NCBI GenBank assembly: GCA_027067575.1
Contig: JAMOVQ010000098.1
Coordinates: 1-40,954 of the forward strand
Length of the DNA stretch: 40,954 nt
From: Thermoanaerobaculia bacterium
GTDB lineage: Bacteria > Acidobacteriota > Thermoanaerobaculia > Thermoanaerobaculales > Sulfomarinibacteraceae
Direction: 5' to 3'
The position numbers and the translations under genes are program-made. Below, one piece after another: positions 9,660 through 17,969 of this stretch (position 1 is the first letter of the stretch; the number at the start of each line of letters is the position of its first letter). The notes below the pieces were generated by a model. The model worked only from the letters and a program-made list of their open reading frames with translations. It ran no database searches and was not told where the DNA came from.

Positions 9660-12446
9660 TCAGGGAGCCACGACCGCAAGGGCCGCGGCCACATCGAGCC
9701 GCAGATCGGTGGCGGAACCCTCGCCGAGCGGCACCCCGGTACCCCGCAGTACCGTCGCGAGGACGTCGGGATCGAGCCGCGGGGCGCTCTGGAGCGCCAG
9801 GGCCGCGGCGGCCGTCACGAACGGTGCGGCCATGGACGTCCCCGTCGAGGTTCCGAACGTCCCTCGGTCGAGGGCACCGTAAACGTCCGTGCCGGGGGCC
9901 GCGAGGATCCCGGCCGCCTGCCGATCGCTGAACTCCGCCAACGCCGTTCCGGCGGCGTCGAGCGCCCCGACGGCGATGACGTGGCCATCCTCCGCCGGGA
10001 ACGGGAGTGTCGCCGCGCCGTCGTTCCCCGCGGCCGCCACGACGACGATCCCCGCGGCCGCGGCGCGCTCCAGGAGCTCGTCCACGGCACGCGAGCGCTC
10101 GTGGTAGGTCAGGGAAAGGTTGATCACGTCGACCCGCCGTTCGATGGCGTCCGCGAGCGCCACGGCAAGCTCGTACGCCGTCCCCCCCCCGTCGTCGTCG
10201 AGAACCCGGTACGGTAGGATCCGCACGCCGGGCGCCACGAGTGCCACGAGGGACGCAACGAACGTCCCGTGCCCGGCCGCCTCGTCCACGTCACCGTCGC
10301 CGTCCTCGTCGAGGCCGTCCCGGGACTCCCACGGTTCCGTATCCCCGTCCACGAGATCGAGTCCGCCCGGCAGGATCGCCCGCCGGAGGGCCGGATGAAG
10401 CGGATCGACACCGGTGTCCACCACGGCGACCACGATGCCGCTGGCCACCGACCCGTCCCCGTCACGTGGCACGTCGGCCACCGCGAGCGCCGGCTGCTCG
10501 TCGAACTCGCTGGATGTCGGAGAACGGTCGACGATGGGGTAGCGCTTCCGTCCGGACTCCGGATCCCGGAAGAGGTAGTTCGGTTCCACGGCCGCGACCT
10601 CGGGATCGGCCTCCACGGAGGCCAGCAGCTCGTCGGTCAGCGCACCGTCCCAGCGGAAGAGCCCGCCGAGGGAACCGATGGTTCCGACGAGAACGGCACC
10701 GTGGCGCGCCGCGATCGTGCCGAGGTTCGCTCCGCTCTCAGGGATGACCAGCGCCTCGTGGGGAACGTACTCCTGGCCCTCCAGCACCGGAGGCTCCGGG
10801 TTCTCACTCCGGACCAGCAGTGCCTGGACCGACCCGTCCTCGGCCTCGACCGCCCGTCCCTCGACCCTCCATCCGGCCAGGATCTCCGCCGCCGTATCCG
10901 CATCACCCTCGAACCTGGTGGCACCCGTCAGGGTGAGCTGCGCTCCACCGGCGAGCACGAGCTCGCTGGCGGAGACCGCCTCCACCGTTCCCGAGAAATC
11001 CTCGTACTCCTGCCCCGCCGTTCTGTCGCCCAGGGCGACCACCCGCTCGGCGGCCAGGCCGGTACCGTGCCGGTACGCCGCCTCGACCCGGACGAACAGC
11101 CCCGGGTGGAGACCGGCCGCCGAACCGATCTCCGGTCCGAACTCCGTGTCGTCCATCACCCTGTACCGGCGCCCGTCGTCCAGCCAGAACGCCTCCGGAC
11201 CCGGACCCACGATCGCCGTGACTTCTCCCGCGGATTCGAACGTCTCGCCACGCGAGTGGCTCCCGCCCGTCCCGCCACCACCGTTACCGCCGCCGTCGCC
11301 GCCCCCCCCACCTGGGGACAGGAACTGGACGTGGGCCGCCTGCATCGTCGTTCCCTCGAGCGTTCCCGCGACCGCTACCCGATCGTCGACCTCGAGATCC
11401 GCCAGTCCCCCGAGCCCGTCCCACACGGTGTTCCCATCGACGAGGACTTCGACCATCCCCATCGTCCCGGCCCGGAGCATGAAGGCGTCCGGCAAGATCG
11501 CGGTGACGACCCCTTCGAGCTCCGTCTCCTCTCCATGCGAGCGTCTCGTCACGATGGACGCCTCGATCGTGGCTGCGCCGGTCATGGTGCCCTCGACCTC
11601 CACAGAATCCCCCATGGAGAGATCGGCGAGCCCGGTGCAGCCGTCGAACGACGTCCCCGCCGTCACCATGACCGTGTACGCCGCCGTCAGGGAGACCCGG
11701 AGCCCGAACCCGTCGGAGCCAACCCACATGACCGATCCATTGAACATGTGGACACCACTGTCGTCACTCCCTCCGCCGCCACCGTCGCCATCTCCCCCCG
11801 AGCCGCCGCCTCCACCGCCGCCATCACCGTCACCGCCTCCGTCGTCGTCACCGCCTCCGGTTGGGAGAAGTGTCACCGTCGCCGCCTCCACCGAGTTCAT
11901 ACCCATGGACGAGCCCACTACCCGCACCTCGTCACCGGCCGTCAGTCCTCCGAGGCCATCGACGCCCTCGAAGACCGTGGTCTCCGTCACCGTCACCGTG
12001 TACATCCGCATCCCCGTCCGGAGCGTGAACGAGGACGGGCCGACCCAGCCGACGGTCCCGCTGACCGTCACCGACCCATCGCCGTCCCGGCCGGCGGCCC
12101 GGACCGGCGGCCCCCCGGCCGCCTCGACCCCCGGCACGACGGACGGCAACGACGCGGTTACGAGCCACGTTCCGGTGCCCGCCGTCATCGGGGTCCCCAC
12201 AGCGCGGATCCGCTGCCCCACGTGGTACGGGAGACGATCCCCATCGGAGTCCCCCGCCGGAACGATCTCCACCACCATGCCGTTGTCGAGCTCGAGCACC
12301 CCGGCCGCCGGAACGGCGACGATCACGCCTTCCGCGACGGCGCCCCGGACAGCACATGGTGCCGGCCCGGCTCCGGGCCCCATCGCCCATGCCGCCACCG
12401 AGACCACCGCGACGACCGCCATCACGATCCATGTCTTCGTCCTCAT
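9660..12446 (-). CDS. S8 family serine peptidase (subtilisin-like) with N-terminal DUF5666-like repeats
   Basis: Triad motifs 'VVAVVDTGVDPLHP', 'GHGTFVASLVA', 'GTSMAAPFVTAAAAL'; signal peptide MRTKTWIVMAVVAVVSVAAWA; DUF5666-like repeats. The ORF extends to 13409 but start ATG 12446 is supported by the signal peptide and an ATGA overlap. Confidence 0.9.
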   Translation of the reverse strand: MRTKTWIVMAVVAVVSVAAWAMGPGAGPAPCAVRGAVAEGVIVAVPAAGVLELDNGMVVEIVPAGDSDGDRLPYHVGQRIRAVGTPMTAGTGTWLVTASLPSVVPGVEAAGGPPVRAAGRDGDGSVTVSGTVGWVGPSSFTLRTGMRMYTVTVTETTVFEGVDGLGGLTAGDEVRVVGSSMGMNSVEAATVTLLPTGGGDDDGGGDGDGGGGGGGSGGDGDGGGGGSDDSGVHMFNGSVMWVGSDGFGLRVSLTAAYTVMVTAGTSFDGCTGLADLSMGDSVEVEGTMTGAATIEASIVTRRSHGEETELEGVVTAILPDAFMLRAGTMGMVEVLVDGNTVWDGLGGLADLEVDDRVAVAGTLEGTTMQAAHVQFLSPGGGGGDGGGNGGGGTGGSHSRGETFESAGEVTAIVGPGPEAFWLDDGRRYRVMDDTEFGPEIGSAAGLHPGLFVRVEAAYRHGTGLAAERVVALGDRTAGQEYEDFSGTVEAVSASELVLAGGAQLTLTGATRFEGDADTAAEILAGWRVEGRAVEAEDGSVQALLVRSENPEPPVLEGQEYVPHEALVIPESGANLGTIAARHGAVLVGTIGSLGGLFRWDGALTDELLASVEADPEVAAVEPNYLFRDPESGRKRYPIVDRSPTSSEFDEQPALAVADVPRDGDGSVASGIVVAVVDTGVDPLHPALRRAILPGGLDLVDGDTEPWESRDGLDEDGDGDVDEAAGHGTFVASLVALVAPGVRILPYRVLDDDGGGTAYELAVALADAIERRVDVINLSLTYHERSRAVDELLERAAAAGIVVVAAAGNDGAATLPFPAEDGHVIAVGALDAAGTALAEFSDRQAAGILAAPGTDVYGALDRGTFGTSTGTSMAAPFVTAAAALALQSAPRLDPDVLATVLRGTGVPLGEGSATDLRLDVAAALAVVAP

Positions 12447-15172
12447 CGTCCGTTCCCCCATCCCCTCGGATCCCCGTACAGCTGGAAGCTCGCCCACACC
12501 GCCGGGTCGGGATCGCGATTCCGGAGCGCCGCCACCGCCTCCGCGTGGGCGCGTCCGGGGTTCCCGTGGCGGGCCAGTCCACGCGCCCACGCCACGTCGA
12601 AGGTATACGCCACCTCGTCCTCCACCGCAGTGATCGGCCCCACGACGCTCCGGACGCCACCGGCCACCATCGCCTGGAGAAAACCGCCGAACCGCGCTCC
12701 GTCTTCCCCGAGCCGGATGCCGGAGCACACGCCGAACCCGACGACCCGCGCCCCGATCCGCGCAGCCGCCAGGTCGTGGACCGTGACGAACCCGTCGGCC
12801 ATCCGGAGACCCGAGGCCCTCGGCATGCCGTCGAGGAACAGGGCATGGCCCGCAAGATGCACCATGTCGGCGCCTGCGAGCGCCTCCAGGAAGTCGCCAC
12901 GGGTGGCGCCGCTCCGCGCGACGGCCCCGGGAAACGCGGCGGTGACAGCCTCCACCTCCCGGCCGACCCACTCCAGCGCGCCCGTGGCGGCGCCGAGGAC
13001 CGCCACCGATCGGGGTGGCTCCGGCCGGTCCTCCAGCAGCGCGGCGCAGACCGCCGCTCCGGGAACCAGCGTCACCGTTCCCCGATCGGCCAGACGTTCC
13101 CCGCCGGACAGGGGCAACGCGCCCCACGGCACGTGGAAGAGGCCGTCGTGCGGAGCGATCCAGAGCGTGTTCCACTCCCGGCCGGCCAGCGGTCCGAGGA
13201 GCAGCGCGGCCAAGGCGGACAGCCTGTCCTCGAGCCCACGGCGCAGGTGCTCCCTCCAGGCCCCGCCCACCCGACCCCGTGCCGCGAGGTTGAAGCGGAG
13301 CGAGGCCACGTGCTCGGCGACTTCCCAGGCCCCACCCGGTACCCGGTGAACGTGGAGGCGTCCTCCTGCGATCACGAAGAGGGTGAGGTCGTGACGACCG
13401 ACGAAGCACTCGAGAAAGACCTGGCCATCGGGCAGCCGGGCCGCGATCCGGCCGGCCACGTCGCGGATCCCGGCCGCAGCCGGGAAGCCCGGCCGGACCC
13501 GCAGCAGCTCCACCTCGACCCCGCCGAGCTCACGTTCGACCCTGGCCACCTCACGTTCCAGCGCAAGCCCCGACGCCCGGAGCCGGCCCTCGTCCTCGCC
13601 CTCGAGCTCCCCGAGCAGAACGGCGAGCCGCCTCCGGAGATCGTTCCACCGGGCCACCAGCGGATCGCCCTCCTCCCCGGCTGCGCTGGACAGCTCCTCG
13701 ACCAGCCAGGCGCTCCGGAGCTCGGAGAGCAGGTCGAGCGCCTCGCGCCGGTCCCGGCTGCGTCCCCGCTCGATGAGCGCTTCCACCAGCTCGGCGAAGA
13801 CGGCGCCCCGTGTTCTGAGGAACGCCGCCCGGTCCGAGGGCGCCCGCAGCCTGCCGTGGAGCTGCCGGGCCTCCCTGACGGCCCGTCTGAGCACGGGGAT
13901 CCGGCGGTCCCTCTCAACGGCCGCCAGAGTCCGAAGCGCCACGAGACGGGCCCAGGGCGGCCGGGCACGGCCATCCAGCACCTCTCGGGCGAGACGGCCG
14001 GCCCGGCCCGTATCCCCGGCCTCCAGCGCCCGGCGGGAGGCCCAGGCCAGACCGACGAGCCCGCGGACCCGGAGGCCGGCCCGGCGGAGCCTCCGGCCGG
14101 CCGCTGCCAGCTCCTCCGCCGAAACCGTGGGGTCGAGCTGGGCCGCGTCCACGAGCAGCAGGTCCCGCTGGACGCCGAGGCGGCGTTCGTCGAGCTCGGC
14201 GTGGAGCGCGCGCCACCGCCCGGTGCGGCCCCGGAGCGCCTCCCGGAGCGCGACCAGCCGGACGGCCTTGAGCCGTTCCCGTTCGAGGCCGAGCGCCTCG
14301 AGCCGCGGCAGGAGCGCCGCAGCGCGGCGCCCGGCCGACTCGATCCGGCCGATCTCCGCCTCGGCCGCTGCCAGGTCGAGCGTCGCGGCCGCCGCGATCC
14401 CATCGGCCCCCGTCCGCTCCGCCTCCCGTACGACCTCGTGCCAGGTCTCGAACGCCTCTTCCGGCCGGCCGGCCGCGAACAGCGTCTCGGCGCGATTGAG
14501 GCGTGCCTGGAGTGCCAGGTTCTCGAGCCCCAGGGCGTGAGCCCGTGCCTCGACCGAGCCGTGGGCGTGGATGGCCTCCTCGAACCGGCCGCGGACCATC
14601 AGGACGTTGGCGAGGTTCGCCTCGACGAGAAGGCCGCGGATCCCATCCTTGCCCAGCCGGCGCCGGGCCTCGATCCACAGCGCCTCGGCCCGTGCCACGC
14701 GGTCCACCGCATCCTCGGCACACCCCAGGTTTGCCAGGGCGACCCCCGCCCGTTCCGGATCGTCCCGCTCCTCGAACCGCCGGGCCAGCCGCCGGGCCAG
14801 CCGACGCGCCCGGCCGATCTCCTGGAGCTCGCCGAAAACGTCGATCAGCAGGAGCCGGCATCGGTCGGCCGCCTCCTCCTCTCCGGCCCGGTCCAGACGC
14901 CGCGCTCCCCGTTCGAGCAGACCGGCCGCCCGCTGCGTGTCCCCGACGAGATGGAGCGCCGCGCCGCACGCCCGGTCGCGCCACCCCGCGAACACCGGGT
15001 CGTCCACCGGCTCCCGCGCCAGCCGCCGCGCCAGCGCCGCCGCGCGGTCCGGCTCGGTGCGCGCCGTCTCCTCCAGCAGCGCCAGCAGGTACCGGCCCGC
15101 GGCGTGGGCGCCCTGCGTCCGCAGGACCTCCCCGACGAGGCCGTGCAGACCGGGAGCGTCGTCAGGGTTCAT
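12443..15172 (-). CDS. TPR/alpha-helical-repeat CHAT domain protein (caspase-like protease)
   Basis: C-terminal CHAT features: 'LWIAPHDGLFHVPWGALPL', 'DMVHLAGHALFLDG', 'GARVVGFGVCSGIRLGEDGARFGGFLQAMVAGGVRSVVGPITAVED', 'WASFQLYGDP'. The long N-terminal alpha-helical repeat region is TPR-like. His and Cys are in the expected positions. Confidence 0.9.
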   Translation of the reverse strand: MNPDDAPGLHGLVGEVLRTQGAHAAGRYLLALLEETARTEPDRAAALARRLAREPVDDPVFAGWRDRACGAALHLVGDTQRAAGLLERGARRLDRAGEEEAADRCRLLLIDVFGELQEIGRARRLARRLARRFEERDDPERAGVALANLGCAEDAVDRVARAEALWIEARRRLGKDGIRGLLVEANLANVLMVRGRFEEAIHAHGSVEARAHALGLENLALQARLNRAETLFAAGRPEEAFETWHEVVREAERTGADGIAAAATLDLAAAEAEIGRIESAGRRAAALLPRLEALGLERERLKAVRLVALREALRGRTGRWRALHAELDERRLGVQRDLLLVDAAQLDPTVSAEELAAAGRRLRRAGLRVRGLVGLAWASRRALEAGDTGRAGRLAREVLDGRARPPWARLVALRTLAAVERDRRIPVLRRAVREARQLHGRLRAPSDRAAFLRTRGAVFAELVEALIERGRSRDRREALDLLSELRSAWLVEELSSAAGEEGDPLVARWNDLRRRLAVLLGELEGEDEGRLRASGLALEREVARVERELGGVEVELLRVRPGFPAAAGIRDVAGRIAARLPDGQVFLECFVGRHDLTLFVIAGGRLHVHRVPGGAWEVAEHVASLRFNLAARGRVGGAWREHLRRGLEDRLSALAALLLGPLAGREWNTLWIAPHDGLFHVPWGALPLSGGERLADRGTVTLVPGAAVCAALLEDRPEPPRSVAVLGAATGALEWVGREVEAVTAAFPGAVARSGATRGDFLEALAGADMVHLAGHALFLDGMPRASGLRMADGFVTVHDLAAARIGARVVGFGVCSGIRLGEDGARFGGFLQAMVAGGVRSVVGPITAVEDEVAYTFDVAWARGLARHGNPGRAHAEAVAALRNRDPDPAVWASFQLYGDPRGWGNGR

Positions 15173-15746
15173 CGGTGCCCCCCACCTCGACCGTGGGAAG
15201 CTCCACCCTGCCCCCGGGCAGCCAGCACGCCACCTCGTAGCGGCCGGGCTCGAGCCCGGCCGCGTGGGCCTCGCCGCTGCCGTCCAGCCGGAGGATGAGC
15301 CCGGGAACCTCCGGTGATCGCAGCACGATCCGGGAGCCGGTAACGTCCTCGCCCCCCGGGGCCAGCACCGCCAGGTGCAGATCGAACCGGCCTCCGGCGG
15401 CGGGCCGGACCTCCACCGCGAGCCGGTAGGCACCGGCCTCGTACTCGTCGATCCGGGCCGTCGCCGCGCCACGCACCGCCGTGGCGAGCTCCCGAGCCGG
15501 ACGCATCAGCCTGGCGACGAGGCCCTTCCGCCGCTTCGGGCCGAGGACCGAGAAGAGCGTCCGGAGGTTGTGCCGGTCGGCATCCGTCAACGCCTCTCCC
15601 TCCACCGCCGCCATCCCGGCGAGCCAGCGTGTCCATTCTTGCGCGGCCTCCCGGCACCTGCGGCAGGAGCGGAGGTGCTCCCGCTCCGCCCCGGTTCCCT
15701 CCCCGCGGGCCAGTTCGATCAGTCGGTGGTCGTCGAGGTGCTTCAT
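15162..15746 (-). CDS. zf-HC2-type zinc-finger protein (putative anti-sigma) with beta-rich C-terminal domain, no TM helix
   Basis: 'MKHLDDHRLIELARGEGTGAEREHLRSCRRCREAAQEW' contains H-x3-C-x2-C; C-terminal half reads as an Ig/CARDB-like beta region; directly downstream of the ECF sigma gene. Confidence 0.75.
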   Translation of the reverse strand: MKHLDDHRLIELARGEGTGAEREHLRSCRRCREAAQEWTRWLAGMAAVEGEALTDADRHNLRTLFSVLGPKRRKGLVARLMRPARELATAVRGAATARIDEYEAGAYRLAVEVRPAAGGRFDLHLAVLAPGGEDVTGSRIVLRSPEVPGLILRLDGSGEAHAAGLEPGRYEVACWLPGGRVELPTVEVGGTDEP

Positions 15747-15762
15747 GCGTCCTTCCATCCTG

Positions 15763-16344
15763 TCAGTGTCCCGGGGAGACCGATCGAGACAGTTCGACGA
15801 TCGCCTTCTTCAGGCGTGCGAGACACCGGCCCCGGATCGGCCCGATCGATGTGGCCGAAAGGCCCTCGCGCTCCGCCACGTCCCGGTAGCTCGCGGGCGG
15901 ATCGTCCAGGTAGAGCGCACGGACGATCCGCCGGCACCGCTCGTCGAGCGCCAGCATCGCCTTCCGGAGGATCGCCAGCTCCTGTTCGGCCTCCAGACGC
16001 TCGTGCAGGCGTTCGGGCGGCGCCGGCATGGCGGGGTCGAGCTCGGAGCTGCGCCGCCTCTCCCGAACCAGCGCGAGCGCCTGGAACCGGGCGACCCCGG
16101 CCAGCCAGCCGGCCAGGCGGCCCGGGTCGCGGAGCCCGCCAAGCCCCTCGAGCGCGACGAGCGCCACGCGCTGGAGCACGTCGTCCGCCTCGTCCGCCGT
16201 GCACCCGGCCCGGCGCGCCACCGCCTTGACCATGGGGCCGTACCGCTCCCACAGCTCCATCCACGCCGCCTCGTCGCCCGAGAGGCACCCCGCGACGACC
16301 TTCCGGTCGCGGCGGTTCACCGATTCCCAGTCTCTCGTGGCCAT
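15763..16344 (-). CDS. ECF-type RNA polymerase sigma factor
   Basis: Sigma-2-like 'GDEAAWMELWERYGPMVKAVARRAGCTADEADDVLQRVALVALEGL' and sigma-4-like 'LDERCRRIVRALYLDDPPASYRDVAEREGLSATSIGPIRGRCLARLKKAI'. Confidence 0.9.
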   Translation of the reverse strand: MATRDWESVNRRDRKVVAGCLSGDEAAWMELWERYGPMVKAVARRAGCTADEADDVLQRVALVALEGLGGLRDPGRLAGWLAGVARFQALALVRERRRSSELDPAMPAPPERLHERLEAEQELAILRKAMLALDERCRRIVRALYLDDPPASYRDVAEREGLSATSIGPIRGRCLARLKKAIVELSRSVSPGH

Positions 16345-16424
16345 CCGTCGCCACCCCTCCCCATCCCAGGGTACAATGCGCCGGGCGCCGCCGGCGCCCC
16401 AACCCGGTGAGAGCAGGAGGAACG

Positions 16425-17801
16425 ATGGCGACGATCACGGCAAAGATGGCGGAGTGGGCGGCCTCGGTCCGGTACGAGGATCTTCCGGGCGAGGTCGTGG
16501 AGACGGCGAAGCGGTTCCTGATGGATTCGGTGGGGTGCGCCCTCGGGGGCTCGGCCCAGCACGACGTAGCGCTGGCGAGGGCCGTTGCCGACGAGACCGC
16601 GGGCACCGGGCCGTGCCGCGTCCTGGTGACGGGCGAGCTGGTGGACCCGGTGACGGCGGCGTTCCTCAACTCGCTGATGATCCGGGTCATGGACTACAAC
16701 GACATCTACTGGAAGCAGGATCCATCCCACCCGTCGGACCTGATCCCGGCAGCGCTGGCGGCGGCCGAGCGCGCCGGCGGCTCCGGACGGGACCTGATCC
16801 TGGGCATCGTGCTCGCCTACGAGTTCGAGCAGCGGCTGTGCGAGGTGTCGTTCCCCGGGATCCGCGAGATCGGCTGGCACCACGGGACGCTGACCGCGGT
16901 GGCCGCTCCCATCGCCGCGGGCCGCCTCCTCGGGCTGTCGGCGGAGCAGATCCAGCACGCCATCGGAATCTCGGCCTCGCGCCACTGCGTCACCGGATCG
17001 GTGACAGCGGGCAAGCTGACCATGATGAAGAACACGGTCGATCCGCTGGCGACCCAGTCCGGCGTGCTCGCGGCGCTGCTGGCCGAGCGGGGGTACACGG
17101 GCCCCGAGCACGTCCTGGACGGCAAGGAGGGGTTCTCCCACGTCTTCGACACCGAATGGCGGTGGGAGATCCTGACGGACGGCCTCGGCGAGAGCTGGCG
17201 GATCCTCCAGTGCGGGATGAAGTTCTTCCCCACCGAGGCGCTGACCCACGCGCCGATCTCGGCCGTCCTCGACCTCGTCACGGAGCACGACCTCGATCCC
17301 GACGAGATCGAGACCGTGACGATCCACTCCCTGGCCCGGGCTGCCGACATCCTGGCCGACGAGTCCAAGTACGACCCGCGCACCAAGGAGACGGCGGACC
17401 ACTCGCTCCCGTACGTCGTCGCCGCGGCCATCGTCGACCGCCAGGTGACCCCGAAGCAGTTCCAGCCCGAGAAGATCATGGACCCCAGGATCCGTGCGCA
17501 GCTCCGGAAGGTCCGCGTCGTGGCGGATCCCGAGATCGAGGCCGTATTCCCCGAGCTCCAGCGTGTCAGAGTCGAGATCACCACCACGGACGGCCGGACC
17601 CTCACCAGGCAACTCGACTACCCCAAGGGTGATCCACGCAACCCTCTGACCGACGAGGAGATCACCGGCAAGTTCCGCGCCCTCGGTGAGGGTGTCGCCT
17701 CCACCGACGAGATGGACCGGATGCAGGACGCCATCCGCCGGGCCGAAACGTTCGACGACGTCCGCGAACTGGCCGCCCGCCTCGTGGTCTACGGCCGCTG
17801 A
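16425..17801 (+). CDS. MmgE/PrpD family protein (2-methylcitrate dehydratase-like)
   Basis: 'YEDLPGEVVETAKRFLMDSVGCALGGS', 'IGISASRHCVTGSVTAGKLTMMKN', 'MKFFPTEALTHAPISAVLDL'; AGGAGG upstream of ATG 16425. Confidence 0.9.
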   Translation: MATITAKMAEWAASVRYEDLPGEVVETAKRFLMDSVGCALGGSAQHDVALARAVADETAGTGPCRVLVTGELVDPVTAAFLNSLMIRVMDYNDIYWKQDPSHPSDLIPAALAAAERAGGSGRDLILGIVLAYEFEQRLCEVSFPGIREIGWHHGTLTAVAAPIAAGRLLGLSAEQIQHAIGISASRHCVTGSVTAGKLTMMKNTVDPLATQSGVLAALLAERGYTGPEHVLDGKEGFSHVFDTEWRWEILTDGLGESWRILQCGMKFFPTEALTHAPISAVLDLVTEHDLDPDEIETVTIHSLARAADILADESKYDPRTKETADHSLPYVVAAAIVDRQVTPKQFQPEKIMDPRIRAQLRKVRVVADPEIEAVFPELQRVRVEITTTDGRTLTRQLDYPKGDPRNPLTDEEITGKFRALGEGVASTDEMDRMQDAIRRAETFDDVRELAARLVVYGR

Positions 17802-17895
17802 GCGCCCGCTCGACCCCGGGACCGGGCGGACGCGGCCGTCCCAATCCGGCCCGGTGACGTCCGGAAACGGATCAGGTCGCCATCCGCTTCACGGG

Positions 17896-17933
17896 CCTGT
17901 TCAGGAACGGTTCTTGCAGTGTTCCTGCTCAGG
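17896..17933. promoter_or_regulatory. Imperfect inverted repeat upstream of the C25 peptidase gene
   Basis: CCTGTTCAGGAAC-N12-GTTCCTGCTCAGG: 13-nt arms with two mismatches, 36 nt before ATG 17970. Confidence 0.45.
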
Positions 17934-17969
17934 ACCGGGCGAGAATCGCCTGGGAGCGGGGGTGGCCGC

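Noticed and set aside
12447-13409. N-terminal extension of the subtilase ORF
   Set aside because: Overlaps the CHAT catalytic domain in another frame and is Arg/Gly-rich; the signal peptide at 12446 gives the better start.
10269-15298. Long plus-strand ORFs (1026 aa and 980 aa)
   Set aside because: Antisense to the subtilase and CHAT genes; Pro/Arg-rich translations without motifs.
9660-16344. Type III-E CRISPR (Craspase) locus
   Set aside because: TPR-CHAT plus ECF sigma resembles it, but no repeat-spacer array, Cas7-11 or Csx30-like ORF is visible; kept only as an analogy.
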